Positions 8,513 to 17,565 of a stretch of 64,000 nt of DNA are shown here, one piece after another (position 1 is the stretch's first letter; each line of letters begins with the position of its first letter). This stretch comes from Flavobacteriales bacterium (GTDB lineage: Bacteria > Bacteroidota > Bacteroidia > Flavobacteriales > UBA7430). A program made the position numbers and the translations under genes. The stretch lies in contig PAMD01000011.1 in NCBI GenBank assembly GCA_002707145.1, positions 1 through 64,000 on the forward strand, given 5' to 3'. The notes below the pieces were generated by a model, which saw nothing but the letters and a program-made list of their open reading frames with translations, was not told the origin of the DNA and did not search any database.

Positions 8513-10021
8513 TTAATAAACGAGATCTGAATCTATGTGAAGATCACGAATAAACTTTATTGAGGCTTGAATGTCTTTGTGTAAATAACGGTCATGATCG
8601 ACAAATGGAACCACAAATCGAAAAGAAGTGTGAAGTTGTCGAAGAAAAAGTGAAGTCTTTTCCTTTCTAAAATCCAAAGCTTGGGCAGCATTCATAAGTT
8701 CAATAGCCAAAATTTTCTCAAGATTTTCTGTAATCTGGAAAAGTTTAGTCGCCGCATTCGCTCCCATACTAACATGATCTTCTTGACCATTAGATGACAC
8801 TATAGAATCTGCAGAAGCCGGGGTACATAATTGCTTGGACTGGGATACTATACTCGCAGCTGTATATTGAGGAATCATAAATCCTGAATTTAATCCTGGT
8901 TGAGCTACTAAATAGGCAGGCAATTCTCTTAAACCACTCACAAGTTGGTAAGTTCTTCTCTCAGAGATATTTCCGAGTTCATGAAGTGCAATGGACAAAT
9001 AATCCATAGAAATAGCGATAGGTTGTCCGTGAAAATTTCCTGCAGAGATTACCTTATCTGCATAAATAAATATATTTGGATTATCAGTAACTGAATTAAT
9101 CTCTGTAGTAAACAGCTGAGAAACGTGATTGATAGCTGCTTTTGAAGCGCCATGAACTTGTGGAATACAACGAAAAGAATATGGGTCTTGAACATGTTTT
9201 TTTTGTTTTGTAATCAATTCTGAATCCTCCAAAAATTCTCGAAATCGCTCTGCAGTTTTTACTTGCCCCTCGTGGGGTCTAGCGAGATGAATTAATGCAT
9301 CAAAAGGTTCAATTCTTCCATCGAATGCTTCCAAAGATAAACAACCAATTAAATCTGCTAGATACGATAATTTGTGAGCTTTCATTAGAACCCAAAGGCC
9401 ATAAGCACTCATAAACTGTGTACCATTTAGTAGTGCTAAGCCTTCTTTAGATTGTAGTGCAATCGAAGACCAACCTAATTTTTTCATGACCTTCTCCGAA
9501 GACTGGATAACCCCTTCATAGTAAACTTCCCCCATACCAATCAAGGGCAAAGATAAATGTGCAAGTGGAGCAAGGTCTCCCGAAGCACCTAAAGAACCTT
9601 GTTCGTAAACTACAGGTAAAATATCATGATTGAACATATCTACCAATCTTTGCACAGTACAAAGCTGTACACCAGAATTCCCGTATGACAGAGATTGAAC
9701 CTTTAACAATAGCATCAACTTGACAATACGATGTGGAACTTCATCCCCCGTTCCACAAGCATGAGACATAACCAGATTACATTGCAACTGTCCAAGATCT
9801 TCTTTGGGAATAATATGATTATATAGAGATCCAAAACCAGTATTCACACCATATATAGGTGCAGAACTTTGGGTGATTTTATGGTCTAAGTATTCTCTAC
9901 ATTTTTGTATTGCTTGGATTGACTCATTTGAAAGTTCTATTTTTTTTTCTTGCCAAAGAATTTCTTGGACATCCACTATACTAAGTGGGGAACTACTAAT
10001 TTGATGTATTTGATCTTTCAT
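8513..10021 (-). CDS. hutH: Histidine ammonia-lyase
   Basis: A 502-residue MIO-type lyase that deaminates histidine to urocanate, the first step of histidine degradation. The MIO cofactor would form from A146-S147-G148 (GSLGASGDLAPLAH). The catalytic Y57 sits in PIYGVNTGFG. Two positions separate histidine from phenylalanine or tyrosine lyases, and both point to histidine: S86-H87 in NLVMSHACG, and E414 in GQEDHVSMG, where aromatic lyases have NQDVVS. The start codon overlaps the last four bases of hisS, so it is translated from the pyrD-hisS transcript. No hutU, hutI or hutG is visible in this window. Confidence 0.94.
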   Translation of the reverse strand: MKDQIHQISSSPLSIVDVQEILWQEKKIELSNESIQAIQKCREYLDHKITQSSAPIYGVNTGFGSLYNHIIPKEDLGQLQCNLVMSHACGTGDEVPHRIVKLMLLLKVQSLSYGNSGVQLCTVQRLVDMFNHDILPVVYEQGSLGASGDLAPLAHLSLPLIGMGEVYYEGVIQSSEKVMKKLGWSSIALQSKEGLALLNGTQFMSAYGLWVLMKAHKLSYLADLIGCLSLEAFDGRIEPFDALIHLARPHEGQVKTAERFREFLEDSELITKQKKHVQDPYSFRCIPQVHGASKAAINHVSQLFTTEINSVTDNPNIFIYADKVISAGNFHGQPIAISMDYLSIALHELGNISERRTYQLVSGLRELPAYLVAQPGLNSGFMIPQYTAASIVSQSKQLCTPASADSIVSSNGQEDHVSMGANAATKLFQITENLEKILAIELMNAAQALDFRKEKTSLFLRQLHTSFRFVVPFVDHDRYLHKDIQASIKFIRDLHIDSDLVY

Positions 10022-11382
10022 TGTTTACGTATCAAATCAATTAATTCAGTTACAGAATGACGAGATTGATTACCGTCCTTCATATTTTTAACAGTCAGTA
10101 AGTCTTGGGCAAGTTCATCTTCTCCCACAAGTACTACGTATAAAATATTTTTTTTATGGGCATAATTCATTTGCTTTTTCATCTTGGCTGCGTCTGGATA
10201 TAATTCCGCATTAATTCCTGCGCGACGAATTTTCGTAAGCGCTTTCAAACAGAAATCTGCTTCAGATGCACCGAAATTAACAAAGAGAACTTGGCATAAA
10301 TTTTCTTGAAAATTAGGAAATAATCCAAGTTCCTCAAGAACAAGGTAAATACGATCTAAACCAAATGAAATCCCTATTCCAGGCATGTCATTTAAACCAA
10401 AAATACCTGTCAAATCATCATATCTACCACCTCCTCCAATGCTACCAATTGAAACTCCTTTAGCTTCGATCTCGAATATTGATCCTGTATAATAATTTAA
10501 ACCTCTTGCCAAAGTAATATCAAAATCTAAAGTTGATGTCTCCAGTCCAAGCATATGGATCTTATCGAAAACCTCCTTAATCTCTTCAATTCCTTTAATA
10601 CCTATTGAAGAATCTTGAAGTACTGTTCTTAGCTTAATTAATTTTTCTGGAACCGAGCCCTTCAACTTAATTATAGGGTCTATTTTTTCAATAGCTTTTT
10701 TGGAAATTCCTTTTTTCAACATTTCTTCTTTGACTTTAACTAGACCAATTTTATCTAATTTATCCAGAGCCACAGTCATTGCAATTAACTTATCTTTCTC
10801 TCCTAATACCTCAGCAATTCCGGACAAAATTTTCCTATTATTTAATTTGATGAGAATAGGAATTTTAAGGGAAGTAAAGACGGCATCATAAAGTTGAATA
10901 AACTCAACTTCATATAGCAAAGATGAAGAACCCACAACATCTGCATCACATTGAAAAAACTCCCTAAATCGTCCTTTCTGAGGTCGATCAGCACGCCAAA
11001 CAGTCTGCATCTGATACCTTTTAAATGGAAGAGAAATCTCATTCATATGCTGAACGACATAACGAGCGAACGGAACGGTTAAATCATAGCGAAGTGCTTT
11101 TTCCGAAATCTTCGGAATCCATTGCTTAGCAACTAATGCTTCTTTATTATCAACTTTCTTTAAAAAATCGCCGGAATTTAAAATTTTAAATATCAAACGA
11201 TCTCCTTCCTCGCCATACTTACCCATAAGGGTAGATAGATTTTCTATGCATGGAGTTTCAATAGGAAGGAAACCATAGCGTTCAAAAGCCGAACGAATAT
11301 GATCAATAATATAGGTTCGTCTATATATCTCAGAGGGAGAAAAATCGCGAGTACCTTTTGGTATTGATGGTTTTTGAGACAT
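10018..11382 (-). CDS. hisS: Histidine--tRNA ligase
   Basis: A 454-residue class II aminoacyl-tRNA synthetase that charges tRNA-His. The N-terminus has the usual PKGTRDFSPSE motif. Motif 2 lies around RFREFFQCDADV, the histidine-specific motif is RGLNYYTGSIFE, and motif 3 is in GIGISFGLDR. The C-terminal anticodon-binding domain covers about the last 100 residues. The start at 11382 is chosen because the family N-terminus follows at once (MSQKPSIPKGTRDF). An upstream in-frame extension is hydrophobic and would reach into pyrD. It lies 62 bases after pyrD and overlaps hutH by four bases. Confidence 0.96.
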   Translation of the reverse strand: MSQKPSIPKGTRDFSPSEIYRRTYIIDHIRSAFERYGFLPIETPCIENLSTLMGKYGEEGDRLIFKILNSGDFLKKVDNKEALVAKQWIPKISEKALRYDLTVPFARYVVQHMNEISLPFKRYQMQTVWRADRPQKGRFREFFQCDADVVGSSSLLYEVEFIQLYDAVFTSLKIPILIKLNNRKILSGIAEVLGEKDKLIAMTVALDKLDKIGLVKVKEEMLKKGISKKAIEKIDPIIKLKGSVPEKLIKLRTVLQDSSIGIKGIEEIKEVFDKIHMLGLETSTLDFDITLARGLNYYTGSIFEIEAKGVSIGSIGGGGRYDDLTGIFGLNDMPGIGISFGLDRIYLVLEELGLFPNFQENLCQVLFVNFGASEADFCLKALTKIRRAGINAELYPDAAKMKKQMNYAHKKNILYVVLVGEDELAQDLLTVKNMKDGNQSRHSVTELIDLIRKQ

Positions 11383-11444
11383 GTTTTCGCCTTTGAAAAT
11401 TATGGAACTAAAGTACGGAAATATTAGGATATAAATTAGACTTA

Positions 11445-12482
11445 TTAAGCCTGCTGTTTTAAAATTCCTTTGCAAATATTTTTAACTAGAGCAGGACCTT
11501 CATAAATAAATCCAGAATATACTTGAACAAGACTGGCTCCTGCATTAAAAGCAGCAATAGCGTCTTTGGCATTGTAAATACCTCCTACCCCAACAATCGG
11601 AAAGGAACCTTTCGATTTTTGATGTAAATAAGCTATTAACTCAATTGACTTATTTTTTAAGGGCTTACCACTCAATCCACCTGAACCAATAGCATCTAAT
11701 TTACTTTTATTAGTATTCAGATGAGTTCGGTCTATCGTTGTATTAGTGGCTATTACTCCATCGATCTGGACACTGTCAATAATAGACACAATATCATCGA
11801 GTTGAGAGGTAGATAAATCTGGTGCAATCTTTAATAAAATAGGTTTAGTTTTAGCCATGGTATTCATCTGCGACTTCAACATTTTTAGAAGAGCGGTAAG
11901 TGGTTCTCTATCCTGAAGGGCACGAAGATTTGGAGTATTCGGAGAACTTACATTAACAACAAAATAGTCTACATAATGGTACAAAGCATGAAAAGTTTTT
12001 AGATAATCTTCATGAGCGTGTGAATTGTCTGTATTTTTATTTTTCCCAATGTTACCTCCAATAATTGCCTTTGTTTGCCGTTTTTTTAATCTTTTTACAG
12101 CCGAATTTACTCCTTGATTGTTAAAACCCATTCGATTGATAAGACCCTGATCTTTCGGAAGTCGAAACAGACGAGGCTTGGAGTTTCCTTCCTGAGCTAG
12201 GGGAGTTAAAGTTCCTATCTCGATAAAACCAAAACCGAAATTTGCTAACTCATTGAATAGAAACGCATCTTTATCAAATCCTGCAGCCAAGCCGACAGGA
12301 TTTTCAAATTCCAAACCAAAAACATTTCGCTTCAAGCGCTCGTCTTTTATGCAATAAACGGATTTACAAAAATTATTAGCAAAAGGAATAAAATGAAACA
12401 ATTTAATCATTTTAAAAATAAAATGGTGAATTCGTTCAGGGTCAAACGAAAAAAGAAGGGGTCGTAGTATTTCTTTATACAT
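11445..12482 (-). CDS. pyrD: Dihydroorotate dehydrogenase (quinone), class 2
   Basis: A 345-residue membrane-associated FMN enzyme that oxidises dihydroorotate to orotate in pyrimidine synthesis, passing electrons to quinone. The N-terminal amphipathic region (residues 1-45) is typical of class 2. The FMN site is seen in [12 protein letters not shown], and the catalytic serine lies in [13 protein letters not shown]. The C-terminal GVGGI and [16 protein letters not shown] segments bind the FMN phosphate. An ATG at 12482 is preferred over an upstream TTG. A TACTTTTG promoter box is 15 bases before it, making pyrD the first gene of pyrD-hisS-hutH. Confidence 0.95.
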   Translation of the reverse strand: MYKEILRPLLFSFDPERIHHFIFKMIKLFHFIPFANNFCKSVYCIKDERLKRNVFGLEFENPVGLAAGFDKDAFLFNELANFGFGFIEIGTLTPLAQEGNSKPRLFRLPKDQGLINRMGFNNQGVNSAVKRLKKRQTKAIIGGNIGKNKNTDNSHAHEDYLKTFHALYHYVDYFVVNVSSPNTPNLRALQDREPLTALLKMLKSQMNTMAKTKPILLKIAPDLSTSQLDDIVSIIDSVQIDGVIATNTTIDRTHLNTNKSKLDAIGSGGLSGKPLKNKSIELIAYLHQKSKGSFPIVGVGGIYNAKDAIAAFNAGASLVQVYSGFIYEGPALVKNICKGILKQQA

Positions 12483-12497
12483 ATTTTTCAATTCCTT

Positions 12498-12505
12498 CAA
12501 AAGTA
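12498..12505 (-). promoter_or_regulatory. -7 box of pyrD promoter
   Basis: TACTTTTG on the minus strand matches TAnnTTTG and leaves a leader of about 10-15 bases before the pyrD ATG. No clear TTTG -33 element is present in the AT-rich DNA upstream. Confidence 0.45.
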
Positions 12506-12569
12506 AGCAGAATTTAAATATTTATTATTTTAAAAAAATTAAATTTACGTGAGATTATAATATAATTAA

Positions 12570-14276
12570 ATGAATAAAAAAAACTACCTATTCGTAACAT
12601 TGCAATTAATTGTGAATGTTTGGGCACAAAATCCTTGTGGAAATTTGGACTTACTCACTGTAAATGACACTAGTCTCTGTGATGGTCAAACTCTCATTAT
12701 ATCAGCTATTTCAGGATTCCCTAATTACTCATGGAGTTCTGGGTCTTCCAATGAACTAGTTTCTATATCTTCCCCTGGAACCTATACAGTAAGCACCAAT
12801 TACACCACAAACAACCTTGTCACAAATGGAGATTTTAGTTCGGGAAACACCAACTTCAATAGTTCTTACAATTATAGTATAAATAATTTATATCCTGAGG
12901 GTGTTTATACTGTTACAACAAATCCAAATTTTGTTCACAATGGATTTACAGGATCAGGGGAAGGGAATTTTATGGTAGTCAATGGTTCCACATCTCCTGG
13001 AACACAGGTTTGGTGCCAAGATATTGAAGTCCAATCCCAATCTAACTATGATTTCTCCTCAGAGGTAACTACCGTAGCAGGAGGCAATGAGGCATTACTT
13101 CAATTCTCAATCAATGGAGAAGTAATCGGTACTCCCTTTTCTGCTCCATCAAGTATAGGAGGTTGGGATACATTTAATGCTATGTGGAATTCAGGAATAA
13201 ATACCGTTGCAGAGATTTGTATTATCAATCAAAATATCGGAGGTGGTGGAAATGATTTTGGACTCGATGAAATCACATTTACTACACTTTGTGAATCCTC
13301 AGAAAGTATTGAAGTCAGTGAAGTAGAGATTGCAAATGCGACAATTTTTCCTCAAGATAGCCTATGTGAAACTCAAAACTCAATCATTCTTGGTGCAGTA
13401 GATCCCGGAGGAATTTGGTCGGGACCAGGTATTCAAAATGAGCTAACAGGATTATTTAGCCCTTTTAACGCAGGTCCAGGTATTCACTCCATTACATATA
13501 CTATTGAAGGTATTTGTGGTGACCAAAACAGCCAAAACATTTCTATTGTACAGGAATTAAGTTCTTTTATCTCAGAACCATCTTCGATGTGCATAAACGA
13601 ATCTGAAATTCAATTAGAAGGACTACCTGGAATCGGAACCTGGACTGGAACAGGAATCACTAATACTCAAGATGGAATTTTTAACCCAACTGAGGCAATT
13701 CTTGGGACAAATCAAATCACCTATACTCCTTTTGGATTCTGCGTTGAACAGAGTTCGGTTTCAATAGATGTATTTGATTATATAGTTCCAGAAGCAGAAT
13801 TGCTTCATTATATTTGCTTTGGGCAACAAATAAGACTAGAATTAGATGATAATTATTTATTCTCTGAGTATGAATGGTCAAATGGAAGGACTAATTCTGC
13901 AATATTTATCTCAGATGCTGGAGAATATACTCTTCAAATCACAGATGAAAATGATTGCATGCAAGACATTAATTTTAACGTCTACCCTAGAGAGAATTGT
14001 GAAAGTATTATAATGCCCAATATTTTTACACCAAATCAAGATTATATAAATGACTTGTTTACACCAATCGAATACGAATATATTACGGCCGCTAATATTC
14101 GCATTTTCAATCGATGGGGCTCAGAGTTATATTTTAGTAGTGAGGTCGAAAAAGGTTGGGATGGAAATCATTTCTCAAAACCTTGTCCTAACGGAGTTTA
14201 TTTTTGGATTATTAATTTACAGACTAATACTGGAAATTACCAATCTATGAATGGAGTGGTTCAACTTGTGCGCTAG
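12570..14276 (+). CDS. T9SS type B (gliding motility-associated C-terminal) secreted protein
   Basis: A 568-residue exported protein of unknown specific function. Residues 1-19 are a signal peptide. Short Ig-like or PKD-like stretches with SLCDGQT and GxWSGPGI/GTWTGTGI motifs follow, with a probable carbohydrate-binding-like beta domain around 85-230 (GDFSSGNTNF, FGLDEITF). The last 90 residues are the gliding motility-associated C-terminal (T9SS type B) domain: PNIFTPNQDYINDLF, IRIFNRWGSELY, GWDGNHFSKPCPNGVYFW. Such proteins are surface-anchored. The stop codon overlaps the convergent DUF4249 gene in a shared CTAG. Confidence 0.85.
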   Translation: MNKKNYLFVTLQLIVNVWAQNPCGNLDLLTVNDTSLCDGQTLIISAISGFPNYSWSSGSSNELVSISSPGTYTVSTNYTTNNLVTNGDFSSGNTNFNSSYNYSINNLYPEGVYTVTTNPNFVHNGFTGSGEGNFMVVNGSTSPGTQVWCQDIEVQSQSNYDFSSEVTTVAGGNEALLQFSINGEVIGTPFSAPSSIGGWDTFNAMWNSGINTVAEICIINQNIGGGGNDFGLDEITFTTLCESSESIEVSEVEIANATIFPQDSLCETQNSIILGAVDPGGIWSGPGIQNELTGLFSPFNAGPGIHSITYTIEGICGDQNSQNISIVQELSSFISEPSSMCINESEIQLEGLPGIGTWTGTGITNTQDGIFNPTEAILGTNQITYTPFGFCVEQSSVSIDVFDYIVPEAELLHYICFGQQIRLELDDNYLFSEYEWSNGRTNSAIFISDAGEYTLQITDENDCMQDINFNVYPRENCESIIMPNIFTPNQDYINDLFTPIEYEYITAANIRIFNRWGSELYFSSEVEKGWDGNHFSKPCPNGVYFWIINLQTNTGNYQSMNGVVQLVR

Positions 14277-15127
14277 TTTTCAATGGTAATCTCTCTTATT
14301 GAGGTACTACGTACCTGAAAGATACCTAGAGCATTATCGAAATTATCATTCATTGAACTAATATTCCCTTGAAGTGGAAATGGAGAAGCAGCACCAACAC
14401 CAGAGGTTTCTGTCAAAAGTGTATACATATTAAAGTAATAATTATAAGTATATTCAGACATGGATGATACAGTCCATTTTAGATGGTCCCCTAACTTGAG
14501 TGGAGTGTCATTTACAGGAAATAGAACTAATTGTCCATTTATGAATTCATCCTTTAGAATAGAGGAACGTTTAGTCCCTGGAGTCAATTCAAAACTTAAG
14601 GAATCATTTATTTCAACTGAAAAATGATAAAAATTAACCTCATCTGTGGGGTCGGTAAACATTACATTGACAAAATATCCTGGATCTTGAAAAAGGCTCT
14701 GCTGACTATTGTATGTATAATAAAAGTCGTCTATTGGAGGAAGATTTGTGAACTGATCAGTAGCAGTCCAATGACCTTCCAAACCATCTATTTCTGCTTG
14801 AATATCCAAAACAAAAGAGGTTTCACCTAGATAAGGAATTGGAAGCTCAGAAACATAAAATCCTAATGAATCTGCGTCCTCTACAAGAATATAAGAATCA
14901 TTGATAGTAATCTGAGCACCAGATATAGGAATAGGGTTGCTATCTCCATAAAATGGGCTAGTTTCAGTCAAATAGACGCGAGCTGAACCAGATCCTGTAA
15001 TTTCTGAAAACTCTAAATATGATTCTGAAACAAGTCTCTTAGGACCTTGTTGAAGATTTACTTGCACAACAGTTTCACAGGAAACAAATACAAGAAGAGT
15101 AAATAGGCAACTGAAAAAATTTCTCAT
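14273..15127 (-). CDS. DUF4249 family lipoprotein
   Basis: A 284-residue lipoprotein with a lipobox ending at C17 (LLVFVSC). The opening CETVVQVNLQQGPKRLVSESYL and the following beta-rich GSARVYLTET and ISGAQITIND segments fit DUF4249, a family found almost only in Bacteroidota and usually encoded beside a TonB-dependent receptor. The role is unknown; by position it is probably a surface partner of the receptor encoded just upstream. Its ATG overlaps the receptor stop (TAATG), indicating translational coupling. Confidence 0.85.
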   Translation of the reverse strand: MRNFFSCLFTLLVFVSCETVVQVNLQQGPKRLVSESYLEFSEITGSGSARVYLTETSPFYGDSNPIPISGAQITINDSYILVEDADSLGFYVSELPIPYLGETSFVLDIQAEIDGLEGHWTATDQFTNLPPIDDFYYTYNSQQSLFQDPGYFVNVMFTDPTDEVNFYHFSVEINDSLSFELTPGTKRSSILKDEFINGQLVLFPVNDTPLKLGDHLKWTVSSMSEYTYNYYFNMYTLLTETSGVGAASPFPLQGNISSMNDNFDNALGIFQVRSTSIREITIEN

Positions 15128-17496
15128 TAGAATTTAAAATTATATGAAACACTTGGTAAAATTGGAAAAATTGATAATTGAACAGCTTCTGTCTCGCCGT
15201 CATTGTCAAGAGCTTCTCTAAAATAGAGAGAAGAAGCATTTCTGCGGTTATATACATTGTAAATGCTAAACACCCATTCTCTAGAATCATTTCCTTTGGG
15301 TTGAAAAGTTGCAGCTATATCAAGTCTATGATAATTGGGCAAACGATCTTGATTTCGAGCTCTAGAATATTCTGGAATAACAATCCCTTCAAATTGATAT
15401 TTAGCAACTGGATAATTTGTAGGTATTCCAGTAGCAAAAACAAAATTTGTAGAAAATGACCATTTGTCATTCAAATCATAAAAAGCTACAGCAGATAAAT
15501 CATGAGTCTTGTCTTGAGGATTAGGATACCAATCGCTGTTATTTATACCAGGTTCCAGTTCATTATCTCCTGCAATTAAACTTTCAGTTCTGGCAAAGGT
15601 ATAAGCGATCCAACCCCTAATTCGTCCAGCATTTTTCTCCAGCATCAATTCCAAACCATAAGAGCGACCTTTTCCATAAAGTATTTCAGTCTCTAGATGA
15701 TTATTAAATTCAAGGTCAGCCGCGTCCACATAATCAATAACATTATCAAGACTCTTATAATACACTTCTGAGGTCCAATCCCATTTTTTATCAGAAGAAC
15801 TTACAAAATAACCTAAAGCAAACTGTTGAGCAGACAAAGGTTTTATGAAAGGCCCAGATGGAGCCCAGATATCTAGTGGAGTTGGTGAACTTGCGTTGGT
15901 AATCAGATGCATATATTGATTGATTTTTTGGTAGCTAGCTTTTACTGAATTAAATTCATCCAACTGATAGCGTAAAGAAAGTCTCGGTTCAAAGTTAGAA
16001 TAGGATTTAATCAATTCGTTCGGACCATAAAAAAAAGAGTCAACGACCGTTCCATCTAAATATTGTCCCAAAGAGGAATCGTAAGTCATCGGATCATTTT
16101 CATACGAGAGAATTGTATCAGTTCCAACTCGATAAAAAGAAGTCCATCTTAATCCGGCTTTTACTAAAAATCTCTCAGATATTTTCCATTCATCTTGAGC
16201 AAATAATGCAGATTCATATGCAAATTTATCACGCATTTCAAATGAAGCAATCGCTGAAGTATCTGAAGCTGGTTTTATAAGTCCTGGTATAAAGTGGAAA
16301 CTGTTTAATGAAACACCCGCTTTTATTTGATGCGAATTATTTAAATAATAAGAAATATCATATTTCAATTGATGGTTTTTGATTTGAGATTCCCAATCAA
16401 ACTCGAAACCATCTGGTAGGATAGAAATTAAATAATCATAGTCATTGTAATTGTAGGATAAATTGGCAACTGTTCTATCTGAAAAAAGATGTAACCAACG
16501 TAAATTAATTGTCTCATTACCCCATGAAGCACCAAATAAACCCCCAAACTTAAATGCATCTCTACCTAAATATGAAGAAAGAAAGATTCGGTCTTTTTTA
16601 CCTAACCATGAATTAAACTTCATATTTAAATCATAAAAATAAAGTTTATTGCTATTGAGTGTTGAATCGCTAGATAAAGCCAAAAATATGTCTCCATACG
16701 AGCGCCTTCCAGCAACCATAAAAGAACTTCTTTCCCACATAGGACCTTCAACCATAAAACGGCTAGAAATTAGCCCAATTCCACCAGATACTTCTCTAAA
16801 ATTGGAGTTACCTTCTTTTTGACGAACATCTAAAACAGAAGAAACTCGAGATCCATATTCGGCTGGAATACCCCCTTTATATAGCTTCATATCTTTAATT
16901 GCATCTGCATTAAAAACAGAAAAGAAACCAAACAAATGAGAAGAATTGTACAATGTCATTTCATCTAAAAGAACCAAATTTTGATCTGATGCTCCCCCTC
17001 GAACATTAAATCCATTAGCACCTTCTCCAACACTAGTTACTCCAGGAAGCAATTGAATGCTTTTAATAATATCAACTTCACCAGCAACAGCAGCGAGCTT
17101 CTTAACCGCTTTAGTTTCCAACTTATTTACACTCATCTCTATAGAGCGAACATTTTGAAGTGCTTCGTCCTCGAGAACTATTTCAAGAAGTTCTTCGGCA
17201 TAAGTTTCCAGAGCTACATCTAATCTATTATTTATGGCTTGGGAGGAAGATAAAATTTTGTCTTGGTATCCTATGAAAGAAAAACGTAAGGAATGAGTTC
17301 CAGATGGAATAGTTAATGAATAAAAGCCATAAGCATTTGTTGTAACTCCAATTCCTAAAGAATCACAAGAGATATTAGCTCCAATAAGTTCCTCTGAGTT
17401 TGATAGATCACTAACAAAACCACTTAATGAATAGCTAGATTGTGCATATGAAAGACCGTAAACCATAATCACCAATAAAAAAACACTTTTCTTCAT
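15127..17496 (-). CDS. TonB-dependent receptor with carboxypeptidase-like N-terminal domain
   Basis: A 789-residue outer-membrane transporter driven by TonB-ExbBD. Residues 1-19 are a signal peptide, about 22-108 a carboxypeptidase regulatory-like domain (SGFVSDLSNSEELIGANI), about 120-230 the plug (GVTSVGEGANGFNVRGGASDQNLVLLDE), and the rest a 22-strand barrel. The final residues YNFKF provide the expected C-terminal aromatic. The substrate is unknown. An ATG at 17496 is used because the signal peptide begins there (MKKSVFLLVIM); the longer frame needs a TTG. It is the first gene of a receptor-DUF4249 pair. Confidence 0.9.
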   Translation of the reverse strand: MKKSVFLLVIMVYGLSYAQSSYSLSGFVSDLSNSEELIGANISCDSLGIGVTTNAYGFYSLTIPSGTHSLRFSFIGYQDKILSSSQAINNRLDVALETYAEELLEIVLEDEALQNVRSIEMSVNKLETKAVKKLAAVAGEVDIIKSIQLLPGVTSVGEGANGFNVRGGASDQNLVLLDEMTLYNSSHLFGFFSVFNADAIKDMKLYKGGIPAEYGSRVSSVLDVRQKEGNSNFREVSGGIGLISSRFMVEGPMWERSSFMVAGRRSYGDIFLALSSDSTLNSNKLYFYDLNMKFNSWLGKKDRIFLSSYLGRDAFKFGGLFGASWGNETINLRWLHLFSDRTVANLSYNYNDYDYLISILPDGFEFDWESQIKNHQLKYDISYYLNNSHQIKAGVSLNSFHFIPGLIKPASDTSAIASFEMRDKFAYESALFAQDEWKISERFLVKAGLRWTSFYRVGTDTILSYENDPMTYDSSLGQYLDGTVVDSFFYGPNELIKSYSNFEPRLSLRYQLDEFNSVKASYQKINQYMHLITNASSPTPLDIWAPSGPFIKPLSAQQFALGYFVSSSDKKWDWTSEVYYKSLDNVIDYVDAADLEFNNHLETEILYGKGRSYGLELMLEKNAGRIRGWIAYTFARTESLIAGDNELEPGINNSDWYPNPQDKTHDLSAVAFYDLNDKWSFSTNFVFATGIPTNYPVAKYQFEGIVIPEYSRARNQDRLPNYHRLDIAATFQPKGNDSREWVFSIYNVYNRRNASSLYFREALDNDGETEAVQLSIFPILPSVSYNFKF

Positions 17497-17565
17497 CTTA
17501 AAAGTTTTCAAAAAAATAATTCGTTAATAAATTAAAATCAAATCGGAAATTAAAAAACTTACTTA

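Noticed and set aside
8513..10021. Aromatic (tyrosine or phenylalanine) ammonia-lyase for pigment synthesis
   Set aside because: S86-H87 and E414 match histidine lyases; aromatic lyases differ at both places.
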